Below are positions 9,063 to 16,114 of a DNA stretch of 64,000 nt, piece after piece. Below the pieces are notes generated by a model. That model ran no database searches. It was not told the origin of the DNA and was given only the letters and a program-made list of their open reading frames with translations. How positions within the stretch are numbered: position 1 is the stretch's first letter; each line of letters starts with the position of its first letter. Location: contig CAJUAB010000017.1 of the NCBI GenBank assembly GCA_910583845.1, positions 40,158 to 104,157 on the forward strand, given 5' to 3'. The stretch comes from an uncultured Acetatifactor sp. (lineage in GTDB: Bacteria > Bacillota > Clostridia > Lachnospirales > Lachnospiraceae). Position numbers and translations under genes: made by a program.

Positions 9063-10493
9063 CTATGCCGTGGGATCATCCATCATGCCCACAAACAGGG
9101 GAACCTGCGTCTCCAGATCCAGAATCATATACACAAAGGGCCTGTCGAAAAACAGATCCCGGGGCACAGGCTCCATAAGAGCGGCGCATTCCTGCATGGC
9201 CACCAGCGTCACCGCGGCCGCCTCCGTGCCTTTTTCGTCCACACGGAATACCGCTTTCTGCTTTACCAGACTGATATAGAGCGGATTTCCCTGTTCCGTT
9301 GTACCCAGTCCGGAAAAATCCGCCAGATCTTTGTCAAAAGCCCTGACCAGCCCCATAGCCTGCAGACTTTCGTTTAATTCTTGGTCAAAACTCACCTCAT
9401 ATTTGGGCAGACGCAGATTGCAAAGCACCTGACTCTCGCTCGCAAGCAGCTCCGACAGAGCCTCCGGGGTCAGCTGGCGGTAAAGCTCCCTCACCTCTGT
9501 CCCTTCCTGGGGCAGAATAGCCAAATAGGCGAAATCTCCGCCCTGGTAGGGGAGCAATACGCCCTCCCCCAAATCGCTGTGCAGGCACCGCTGGTCCTCC
9601 TCGTACATGCTCATGGTATCCACTTCCAGCCGGGTGCCGTCCTCCCTGGTAAAGGGCCTCATGGCCGTGTCCGAGGCGTCAAAGGGAAAGTTCCAGTCTC
9701 CCTTGAAATAGATGGCGTCCAGAACTGCCAGCCGGGCCTCCGCATCCAACGGCTCCTCCAGCATCTTCGGAACAAGCCCCCGGGTGTTCTCATTACACCA
9801 TTCGTTGATCTGATCCGTGGTCTTCTGGCTGGAAAGGATTCCTCTGTACCCCTCTCCCAGAAATATCTTCTCCATGTCCGCGATCCACTGTCCGTCCGGA
9901 TTCAGCTGCTGATCCACCCAGGCGGAGTTCGCTATGGTCAGCGTCATCCCTTCCTGTTCCCGGGGATAGCGCTCCATAAGTTTTTGAGAAACCGCAGGCA
10001 TTTGATTCCCCATCAGGTCCTGAAATTCCTGCGCCGTCTCCCCCTGGGCCCCCATACCCACCATGCCCAGGGCCAGGTAGGCGGAAACGGGAGAAAGCAG
10101 GGGATTCTCCTTCTCCATGTTCTCCAGCATCAGCTGCTGGGAAAAGCGCCGCAGCGCCTCATAACCGCCGACATTCTCCCGGTCCCAGCGCTGCTCCTCT
10201 TCCGCCAGCATCTGCCGCGGCTCTGCCACGCTGCCGGACGCTCCCGCCTGTGACGGCTGCTCCTCTCCGCCCCCGAACACTCCCGCCTGTGACGGCTGCT
10301 CTTCTCCGCCTCCGGACGCTCCCGCCTGTGACGGCTGCTCTTCTCCGCCCCCGGACGCCCCGCCTGTCTCTGTACGATTTTGCCGGTCACTGTCCGCCGT
10401 CAGCGGCTCCGCGCCGCCCGGACCGGCAGCGCAGCCTGCCAGCATACTGCCTGCCAGAATAATTCCCAGCCACATTGTCCATTGCTTTTTCAT
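9063..10493 (-). CDS. Serpin family lipoprotein (copy 2) with tandem-repeat linker
   Basis: Second membrane-anchored serpin of about 476 residues, with lipobox LAGC. The hinge EKGTEAAAVT matches the inhibitory consensus, so this copy probably forms covalent complexes with a target protease. By fixed spacing from the hinge P1 falls near a cysteine or methionine, but the loop is a few residues longer than in antitrypsin, so P1 is uncertain. Between the lipid anchor and the serpin domain lies a flexible spacer made of 13-residue repeats (GASGGGEEQPSQA, three near-perfect copies plus a partial one). The ATG chosen gives six bases from AGGAGG; one codon upstream is possible. First gene of a two-serpin operon; likely protects the cell surface from host or microbial proteases. 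Confidence 0.93.
   Translation of the reverse strand: MKKQWTMWLGIILAGSMLAGCAAGPGGAEPLTADSDRQNRTETGGASGGGEEQPSQAGASGGGEEQPSQAGVFGGGEEQPSQAGASGSVAEPRQMLAEEEQRWDRENVGGYEALRRFSQQLMLENMEKENPLLSPVSAYLALGMVGMGAQGETAQEFQDLMGNQMPAVSQKLMERYPREQEGMTLTIANSAWVDQQLNPDGQWIADMEKIFLGEGYRGILSSQKTTDQINEWCNENTRGLVPKMLEEPLDAEARLAVLDAIYFKGDWNFPFDASDTAMRPFTREDGTRLEVDTMSMYEEDQRCLHSDLGEGVLLPYQGGDFAYLAILPQEGTEVRELYRQLTPEALSELLASESQVLCNLRLPKYEVSFDQELNESLQAMGLVRAFDKDLADFSGLGTTEQGNPLYISLVKQKAVFRVDEKGTEAAAVTLVAMQECAALMEPVPRDLFFDRPFVYMILDLETQVPLFVGMMDDPTA
10236..10366. repeat. 39-bp in-frame tandem repeat inside serpin copy 2
   Basis: About 3.3 copies of a 39-base unit (one copy begins GACGCTCCCGCCTGTGACGG) lie head to tail. 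The unit is a multiple of three, so copy number can change without breaking the frame, altering spacer length between the lipid anchor and the inhibitor domain. Confidence 0.85.
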
Positions 10494-10765
10494 CATAATC
10501 CTCCTTCTTGTGAAACTGAATTTTCACCGCCGCCAGACGGTAGGAACAAACGTCCTGCTTCTTTGGCATCCATAAATTACCTGCTGCATGCGCCTGTCAC
10601 CCTCTGCTTTAACAGACAGCAAACAGAGAGGGAGGTTACAGATTTTTCAGATATTCCATTCGGAAAAAGAACCGGGAGCATAACACATACATCCCTTCTA
10701 TGTGTCCTCCGCAATACAAAAAATGCGAAGCATAAACTTCATAAGTTCTGCTTCGCACTATCTGA

Positions 10766-10849
10766 TGCAGGAGAAGGGACTTGAACCCTCAAGGTGTTAC
10801 CACCACACGGACCTGAACCGTGCGCGTCTGCCAATTCCGCCACTCCTGC
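10766..10849 (-). tRNA. tRNA-Leu (anticodon CAG)
   Basis: An 84-base class II tRNA. The acceptor stem is GCAGGAG with CTCCTGC and discriminator A. The D-arm region is TGGCGGAATTGGCAGACGC, the anticodon stem-loop is CACGG-TTCAGGT-CCGTG giving anticodon CAG, a short variable arm follows, and the T-arm is GAGGGTTCAAGTCCCTT. The long variable-type layout and A73 fit leucine. CCA is not encoded. A strong promoter lies directly upstream. Confidence 0.95.
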
Positions 10850-10860
10850 GAACAATATGT

Positions 10861-10889
10861 ATACTACACCATCCAGAGAAAAAAGTCAA
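10861..10889 (-). promoter_or_regulatory. Promoter of tRNA-Leu(CAG)
   Basis: Minus-strand TTGACT at 10884-10889, a 17-base spacer and TAGTAT at 10861-10866, placed 12 bases before the tRNA 5' end. The -10 hexamer and the spacing are the same as at the other tRNA-Leu gene (14769-14797). Confidence 0.8.
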
Positions 10890-11028
10890 TACATATTTGC
10901 AAATTTTTTCAAAAATATTTATTATTTTTATTATATCCACAAAAGCCTCTAAAATCGGGTTCCGGCCCACATATCTGTCCGGAATTTCAGGAGGGAGCCC
11001 TGGGTACAGGCCGTTCAAGGCTTTGGCG

Positions 11029-11070
11029 CTCTATCCGGCCGGTAATCGCGCTGCCAGTGCCGAATATCAA
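11029..11070. repeat. Half copy of family B element
   Basis: GCTCTATCCGGCCGGTAATC, then GCGCTGCCAGTGCCG, matches the left part of the element at 55908-55950 at about four positions in five. The opposite end is absent. It ends about 20 bases before the -35 box of the ECF S-component promoter. Confidence 0.7.
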
Positions 11071-11092
11071 TAGAAACCCGGTTCACGCCCAC

Positions 11093-11121
11093 TTGACAAC
11101 TGCCCCTGAATATGCTACTCT
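11093..11121 (+). promoter_or_regulatory. Promoter of the ECF S-component leader
   Basis: Consensus TTGACA at 11093-11098, 17-base spacer, extended -10 TGCTACTCT with hexamer TACTCT at 11116-11121. Transcription would begin near 11128, about 245 bases before the ATG, so the mRNA has a long leader. Confidence 0.75.
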
Positions 11122-11127
11122 GTTAAA

Positions 11128-11215
11128 GGTTCAGCAGAAGCGGCCAAACAGACAGAAGTCTGGATCGTATACCAGGAAGGTATCTGCGCCCCAAAGGGGT
11201 ACGGGTGCTTTTTTT
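11128..11215 (+). ncRNA. Attenuator-like structured leader with internal terminator
   Basis: Just after the predicted start the RNA can form two small hairpins (CAGAC/GTCTG at about 11149-11162 and ATACC/GGTAT at about 11169-11183). A third stem follows (GCGCCC with GGGTGC, 11186-11208) and then seven Ts, a typical rho-independent terminator, still ~155 bases before the coding start. A terminator between promoter and a vitamin-type transporter gene is the usual layout of a riboswitch or attenuator. I could not match it to the THF, TPP, FMN, preQ1, T-box or purine consensus, so the ligand is unknown. The terminator is seen directly; the switch role is inferred. Confidence 0.5.
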
Positions 11216-11371
11216 GCGTCCGCATCACTATGGCGGCCTATTTGTGGGAAGCGCGCGCGTTCCCTGTCAAGGTGCCTCCAGCGGCACAAAAGGGAGACAT
11301 TGCTCCGCGCGTCCGCGGGAAATATACGGAACTTTGAAACTTTGAAGCCAAACAAGAAAGGACCTATCCTA

Positions 11372-11893
11372 ATGAAAAGAAGCATACAAAACCTGTGTCT
11401 CTCCGCTGTCTGCCTTGCCCTGTGCATGGTGCTGCCTTTCCTGACCGGCCAGATTCCCCAGATCGGCAACGCGCTGTCTCCCATGCACATTCCGGTGCTG
11501 ATGTGCGGCCTGATCTGCGGCTGGCAGTACGGCCTGGCTGTGGGCTTTGCCGCGCCGCTGCTGCGCTTTCTGCTGTTCGGCATGCCCCCCATCATGCCCA
11601 CCGGTCTGGCCATGATGTTTGAGCTGGCGGCCTATGGCGCTTTTTCCGGGCTGCTCCTTCAGTTTCTGCCAAAGAAACTCTACTGCCTGTACGCTTCCCT
11701 GATCGGGGCCATGTTGGGCGGACGTATCGTATGGGGAATAGCCCGCTTTGTCCTGGGACAGATCGTGGGACCCGCTTTCACCTTCCCCCTGTTTCTGTCA
11801 GGTGCCTTTGTCAGCGCCGTTCCCGGCATTGTATGCCATATCCTGCTGATTCCGCCTGTGGTAATCGGTGTGCGCCGGGCAATGAGCCGGTAA
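11372..11893 (+). CDS. ECF transporter S component (substrate-binding membrane subunit)
   Basis: A 173-residue hydrophobic protein with about five to six membrane segments. The block SPMHIPVLMCGLICGWQYG and the later PPIMPTG loop match S components of energy-coupling-factor transporters, which bind a vitamin or precursor and dock onto shared EcfA/A'/T. No ECF energising genes are in the window, so it would use a module encoded elsewhere (group II). ATG is preceded by AAAGGA. The substrate is not assignable from sequence: a vitamin or cofactor precursor is likely. The attenuator-like leader upstream supports ligand-dependent expression. Confidence 0.85.
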   Translation: MKRSIQNLCLSAVCLALCMVLPFLTGQIPQIGNALSPMHIPVLMCGLICGWQYGLAVGFAAPLLRFLLFGMPPIMPTGLAMMFELAAYGAFSGLLLQFLPKKLYCLYASLIGAMLGGRIVWGIARFVLGQIVGPAFTFPLFLSGAFVSAVPGIVCHILLIPPVVIGVRRAMSR

Positions 11894-12060
11894 ACCGGCA
11901 GATTTTCCCCTGTGGTGATCCTGTCACCCACCACATGCGGGCCTGGAACGCCTCTTTTGTGGAATATGGATCGTGCAATACGGACAAGCAGGGACAGCCC
12001 TGCCGCCGCAGGCATGAAGCATACTGGAGCGTGTCAATCATTCGGATATGTATCCCACCC

Positions 12061-12090
12061 GCCACTTGCGGAGAAAATTTCGCAAGTGGC
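12061..12090. repeat. Perfect-stem hairpin between convergent genes
   Basis: GCCACTTGCG pairs with CGCAAGTGGC around a 10-base A/T-rich loop. It lies between the S component and the convergent EAL gene, two bases from the latter's stop codon. There is no T-run, so it may act as a weak bidirectional terminator or 3'-end stabiliser. Confidence 0.6.
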
Positions 12091-12091
12091 T

Positions 12092-13759
12092 TCACCCGAT
12101 CTGGTATTTCTCAAAAAACTCTTCTCTTGGACAGGGTTTGCTGTAGTAATATCCCTGTATAAAATCCGACCCCAGCTGCATAACCTGCTGCTGTTCCTCT
12201 TTTACCTCCACACCTTCTATAACGATCCGAAGATGAATGCTATGTACCATATTGACAATATGGCTCAACAGCTCACGCTCATAACTGTGCTGCATGGCTC
12301 TTATGGTAAAACTCCTGTCAATCTTTACGATATCCGGATTGAATCGACCGATATTCTGCAAGTTGGAATAACCGGTGCCAAAATCATCCAGGGCAATCTG
12401 GACCCCCGCCTCCTTGAACCGCTTCCAGACCTTTTGCACGTTGATACTGTTTTCCAGATAACCGCTCTCGGTGAGTTCCATAATCAGGGCGTCCGGCGGC
12501 AGGCCGGTCTCCCGCAGGGCATCCATCACTTCCGCGAACACCGGGCTTTTGGTCAGCTGAATATAGGAGAGATTGATGCTGACCCGAAAGTCCGGATATT
12601 TTTTTCTGCAGACCCTGCACATGTCCGCCGCCCTGCGTATAATCCATTTTCCCACAGGCAGAATCAGACCGCTCTCCTCCAGAATAGGGACAAACTCCAG
12701 GGGAGAGATTTTCTCCCCGTCCGGCATCTGATAGCGCAGCAAGGCCTCCGCGCCGTACAATTCCTCGGTACTGGTATAGACCAGCGGCTGAAAGTACAGG
12801 TCCATCCCCGCAAAGTCGTTGGACACGGCCTTGCGCAGACTTCTGCTGATGGCCCTGGAGCGCAGAAACGCGTCATAATCCGGCTGGCAGAACAGATAAA
12901 CCTGGTTTTTCCCCAGGCGTTTTGCCTGCCCCAGCGCAAACTCTGACAGACGCATAATCTCCTCATAATCCGCCGCCTGCATGTCCTGCATATTGACGAT
13001 ACCGCCGGATATGGTATAGACCGCCTCGTAATTGTGCCTTGCTATGGACTGCTCCACTTCCTGCTGAATACTGTAATATAACTCCTTATTCTCATCGGGC
13101 TCCCCGCCCAGCAGATCCATAATCAGAAACTCGTCCGCGATAACCCTGTATACGGACTGTCCCGGCAGCAGACGGCTCTCAATGCACTCTGCCACCTGAC
13201 GCAGCACCCTGTCCCCATAGTCCACTCCCAGCCGCTCATTGATAATCCGGAAATCATCTATGCCAATGCGCATCACAAAGCCCTCGGGCAGAACGCGCAG
13301 CTGTTTCAGACGCTCTTTAAAAGAGGCGGCCCCCAGAAGACCGCTGACATTGTCCGCCTCCTGCTTCTGGCCGATCTCGTTGATACAGCCCAGCATCAGC
13401 CAGGGCTTTCCGCCGGCCTCCTGCAACACCCGCCCCTGACAGGTGATCCAGATCGGGGTTCCGTCCTTGCCCATCCAGCGGTAACGCAGCTCATGCTCCG
13501 CCTTCTCCCCGGAAAGAAGCTGCTGCAAATCCGCCTGCAGCATGGGATAATCATCAGGATGCACGACACTCCTTAAATTCTCCGTCACATTGTGAAACAG
13601 ACAGCCCGGCAGAGAGAAACGCTCCACCGCGCTCTCCGTAATAAAATAGGCATCGTTCATGATATCATATACAAAAAGATAATCGTTCATGCAGATCGCA
13701 AACTGTTCCGCTATCCCGCAAAACGCGTCAAATCCCAGAGATTTCTCCAACTTCGGCAT
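12092..13759 (-). CDS. PAS-GGDEF-EAL protein, probable c-di-GMP phosphodiesterase
   Basis: A 555-residue cytoplasmic signalling protein with no membrane segment. An N-terminal PAS/PAC region (about residues 20-130) is followed by a GGDEF domain whose active-site motif is degenerate (RVIADEF in place of GGDEF), so cyclase activity is unlikely. The EAL domain keeps its key motifs: GAEALLR, MELTESGY, LDDFGTGYSNL, VKIDRSF and QGYYYSKP, so it should hydrolyse cyclic di-GMP. The degenerate GGDEF may bind GTP and tune the EAL domain, as in similar hybrids. MPKLEKS is chosen as the start; the frame is open 16 codons upstream. It lies 75 bases after the SseB-family gene on the same strand. Confidence 0.92.
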   Translation of the reverse strand: MPKLEKSLGFDAFCGIAEQFAICMNDYLFVYDIMNDAYFITESAVERFSLPGCLFHNVTENLRSVVHPDDYPMLQADLQQLLSGEKAEHELRYRWMGKDGTPIWITCQGRVLQEAGGKPWLMLGCINEIGQKQEADNVSGLLGAASFKERLKQLRVLPEGFVMRIGIDDFRIINERLGVDYGDRVLRQVAECIESRLLPGQSVYRVIADEFLIMDLLGGEPDENKELYYSIQQEVEQSIARHNYEAVYTISGGIVNMQDMQAADYEEIMRLSEFALGQAKRLGKNQVYLFCQPDYDAFLRSRAISRSLRKAVSNDFAGMDLYFQPLVYTSTEELYGAEALLRYQMPDGEKISPLEFVPILEESGLILPVGKWIIRRAADMCRVCRKKYPDFRVSINLSYIQLTKSPVFAEVMDALRETGLPPDALIMELTESGYLENSINVQKVWKRFKEAGVQIALDDFGTGYSNLQNIGRFNPDIVKIDRSFTIRAMQHSYERELLSHIVNMVHSIHLRIVIEGVEVKEEQQQVMQLGSDFIQGYYYSKPCPREEFFEKYQIG

Positions 13760-13834
13760 ACTATCCACCCCTTCACAGACATACTCCCGATATACGGGAC
13801 TGGCCATTTCCCCGACTCCCTTCTTTCGTGGCTC

Positions 13835-14635
13835 CTACTGTCCATCGGTCCTGAATCTCTCGATCAGCGCCGGAATTTTATCCGCCATCAGAATGATATT
13901 CAGGCTTGTGGGATTGATTACTATGCCCTTGACATCTTTGCCCATGAATTTCTGAATACTTTGAAAGGGAATGACACTCGCCCGAAGTTTTTTCTCTCTG
14001 TCAAATTTCAGCATCTCCTGTCCGTCCGTAAAAATGGGCTGGAACATCTGACCTTCCTTATTCTTTACGCAGGGAATCCGGATGTTTGAGCCGTCCGGCA
14101 GGGGAGCCTCCCCCTCCAGCTCATGGGGCACCAGAAATCTGCTGCGGACAATATTGACCGCCATCTCCTCCTCATATTCATGCAGCGCCTGGGCATTGCG
14201 CTCCCTGCGGTGCATCTCCTGCATGAAATGGATACCGGACAACTGCATCTGCGGATTGATAAGCGGCCTCTTCTCCTCAGGGATCTGTGACAGATCCGGC
14301 TGCTTGATCAGCTTGTCCAGCGGGATTCTGGTCAGCCGTTCCTCCTCCTGAAACATAATGATGTCGATGCCGTAGGCAAACAGGCTGCTGAAAAAAGGCA
14401 GCATCTGCTCCTTGGGTACCTTTACCACCGCCAGTGGGTCCTGAAAATTCTCCCGCCGCACATCCGCGTAGTGCTTTGCCTTACTCTCCTCCACAAACGT
14501 CCAGATCTGATCCGTGAAATCTTCCTCGTCACAGGTGACGAAAGGAAGGCGGGTGCCTGCTCCGAAGGTCACATACAGCTGCTCCAGCTGCGGAATCCTC
14601 ATGGCCTGCTCTATAAAAGTGTTCTCATTCTCCAT
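13835..14635 (-). CDS. SseB family protein
   Basis: A 266-residue soluble protein with an SseB-type N-terminal domain at about residues 1-115 (LYVTFGAGTRLPFVTCDEED) and a C-terminal domain ending in the family's hallmark block VKGIVINPTSLNIILMADKI. In enterobacteria SseB is linked to stress and sulfurtransferase regulation; in Firmicutes the role is unknown. The ATG directly begins MENENTF. Upstream lies the promoter-bearing gap to tRNA-Leu(TAA) on the other strand. Downstream it is probably co-transcribed with the EAL gene. Confidence 0.85.
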   Translation of the reverse strand: MENENTFIEQAMRIPQLEQLYVTFGAGTRLPFVTCDEEDFTDQIWTFVEESKAKHYADVRRENFQDPLAVVKVPKEQMLPFFSSLFAYGIDIIMFQEEERLTRIPLDKLIKQPDLSQIPEEKRPLINPQMQLSGIHFMQEMHRRERNAQALHEYEEEMAVNIVRSRFLVPHELEGEAPLPDGSNIRIPCVKNKEGQMFQPIFTDGQEMLKFDREKKLRASVIPFQSIQKFMGKDVKGIVINPTSLNIILMADKIPALIERFRTDGQ

Positions 14636-14768
14636 GCGCTTTCATAAGACCTCATTTCTCGTTATTTCTGCAAATGCAGATTTTATATGCTATTATTTTA
14701 TCATAAATCCCGCCCGGTGACAACCAAAAAGGAAATAAAAAGAAATCCGGAGAATTGCAGAAAAAGCA

Positions 14769-14797
14769 TTGACATTTCTTCTGTGAAATGGTAGTAT
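14769..14797 (+). promoter_or_regulatory. Promoter of tRNA-Leu(TAA)
   Basis: TTGACA at 14769-14774, 17-base spacer, TAGTAT at 14792-14797, 37 bases before the mature tRNA 5' end. Confidence 0.8.
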
Positions 14798-14834
14798 ATT
14801 ATCTGCTTGGGGAACTTTACCGGCGAAACAACAG

Positions 14835-14918
14835 GCGAGAGTGTCGGAACTGGCAGACGAGCAAGACTAAGGATCTTGTGCTGGCAACAGCGTGTGGGTT
14901 CAAGTCCCATCTCTCGCA
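14835..14918 (+). tRNA. tRNA-Leu (anticodon TAA)
   Basis: Class II tRNA of 84 bases. Acceptor stem GCGAGAG with CTCTCGC and discriminator A; D-arm TGTCGGAACTGGCAGACGA; anticodon stem-loop CAAGA-CTAAGGA-TCTTG gives anticodon TAA; a variable arm (TGCTGGCAACAGC) and T-arm GTGGGTTCAAGTCCCAT follow. CCA is not encoded. It has its own promoter and terminator, so it is a monocistronic tRNA gene. Confidence 0.96.
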
Positions 14919-14925
14919 GTAGACA

Positions 14926-14970
14926 GTGCGGAATCGGGCTGAGATGATCAGGATTCCGCACTTTTTCTTT
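14926..14970 (+). terminator. Terminator of tRNA-Leu(TAA)
   Basis: GTGCGGAATC (14926-14935) pairs exactly with GATTCCGCAC (14952-14961) and is followed by TTTTTCTTT, eight bases after the mature tRNA. Confidence 0.93.
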
Positions 14971-15065
14971 TATGGCGCTGGACAGGGCCAGATCCGGCCG
15001 AAGTGTAAAGCCCTTATGCACCGTGTCTGAAAAATGTGGGGACGCGGTTTACAGCGCAGCATGCT

Positions 15066-15359
15066 CTAACGTTTATCCATATTTGTGAAGATATTTTTCA
15101 AGGCCTCTATATGTTCACAAATCTGATTTGCGGTATCCGCGTCCATCTCATTTTTTACCTCTGAAAATGCGTCCTCCAGTCTTCTCACATGTTGTTCCAA
15201 ACCAATGGAGGCATTGTATTTCCTCAGTATAATCTCATCCTCGTCCATAAAGATTTCAAAGGGATCACCCTCTCTAATTCCCAGATTTCTCCTGATCTCT
15301 CTCGGAATCACCACCCTGCCCAGATCGTCGATCTTGCGGACTATACCAATTGTTTTCAT
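15066..15359 (-). CDS. AbrB family transition-state type regulator
   Basis: A 97-residue DNA-binding protein. Residues 1-50 are a SpoVT/AbrB swapped-hairpin domain (MKTIGIVRKIDDLGRVVIPR then EIRRNLGIREGDPFEI), closely resembling AbrB/Abh. The C-terminal half is helical and probably mediates oligomerisation. The start at 15359 has AGGGAG eight bases upstream; the frame is open 30 codons further but lacks a good site. Expected role: global repressor of stationary-phase functions. Its upstream gap carries a 92-bp repeat element. Confidence 0.92.
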   Translation of the reverse strand: MKTIGIVRKIDDLGRVVIPREIRRNLGIREGDPFEIFMDEDEIILRKYNASIGLEQHVRRLEDAFSEVKNEMDADTANQICEHIEALKNIFTNMDKR

Positions 15360-15510
15360 ACGCTTCCGCTCCCTTTTTACAAAATCAAGTCCTGTCACCG
15401 CATCTGCATTTTTCTCCGGCAGGCCGTACTTTTGCGGCCGGACAGCCATATGTCCTATATTCTCCCCGCTTTTGTCAGTCCTTAACCGCCTGCAAGGGAT
15501 GATCCGTCTC

Positions 15511-15602
15511 TCCGGAACACATTTGAATAATGCTTTCTGGCAAATGTGAAAACACGGTTTGCCGCGGCAGATGGCAGAAATGATTTTTCAGGCGGCTCCG
15601 GA
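15511..15602. repeat. Palindromic intergenic element, family A, copy 1
   Basis: About 92 bases bounded by TCCGGA at both ends, with the conserved interior CGGCAGATGGCAGAAATGAT followed by TTTTCA. The same interior recurs at 34617-34732 and 51737-51826. The halves fold back on each other imperfectly, so the transcript would be a long hairpin. Confidence 0.75.
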
Positions 15603-15615
15603 TGAGTAAAACATC

Positions 15616-16020
15616 TCAAGCCTGTTCCCCGATATGCCTTACCGCACTTTCGATCAGGCTTCCCATGGGCTGCTCCGCCACACCTGCCACAATGTTGTCG
15701 CAGTGATTCACCGGAATCAGGATTCGTCTGGCCCGGCTCTGCCCCACCGCCACAGCCATGGCGGGCGTCACCTCCCCGTACAAGGAATCGGCTATGACAA
15801 TCCCTATGGGGCCGACGATCACATCCGCCCTGCGGCAGCCCACCACCACAGCGTTCTCGCCGGTGGCGGCAGCGTCGGGGCCGGCCTTCAGCATGGCGGC
15901 GGTGGCAGCGCTGTTGGTCCCCACCGCCGTCACATGGGCCTGGGGAAACTGTTCCTTCACGGCGCTCACCAGCATCTTTCCCATGCCCCCGCCCTGGCTG
16001 TCTATAATCAAAATATTCAT
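15616..16020 (-). CDS. DUF3842 family protein
   Basis: A 134-residue protein of unknown function typical of Clostridia. It opens MNILIIDSQGGGMGKMLV, a glycine-rich loop reminiscent of nucleotide-binding Rossmann folds, and alternates hydrophobic strands with small loops (AVGTNSAATAAMLKAG, ADVIVGPIGIVIADSL). The start is set by AGGAGG at 8 bases; the upstream extension in frame overlaps the next gene's 3' end. It probably follows the solute-binding lipoprotein gene in transcription (stop at 16115). Role unknown. Confidence 0.88.
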   Translation of the reverse strand: MNILIIDSQGGGMGKMLVSAVKEQFPQAHVTAVGTNSAATAAMLKAGPDAAATGENAVVVGCRRADVIVGPIGIVIADSLYGEVTPAMAVAVGQSRARRILIPVNHCDNIVAGVAEQPMGSLIESAVRHIGEQA

Positions 16021-16114
16021 GGAGCCTCCTTTCTGCTCTGACATCCACTCTCTTTTCCCGCAAAAGGCTCCGACCTGCCTGTGCCTGTCTGCGTTATCAG
16101 AATAGCAATCCCTC

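Noticed and set aside
11128..11215. T-box, THF or preQ1 riboswitch
   Set aside because: None of the conserved core sequences of these classes could be found in the leader.
13835..15359. tRNA-flanked integrated element at tRNA-Leu(TAA)
   Set aside because: The tRNA has its own terminator, flanking genes are ordinary chromosomal ones and there is no integrase or repeated tRNA 3' end.
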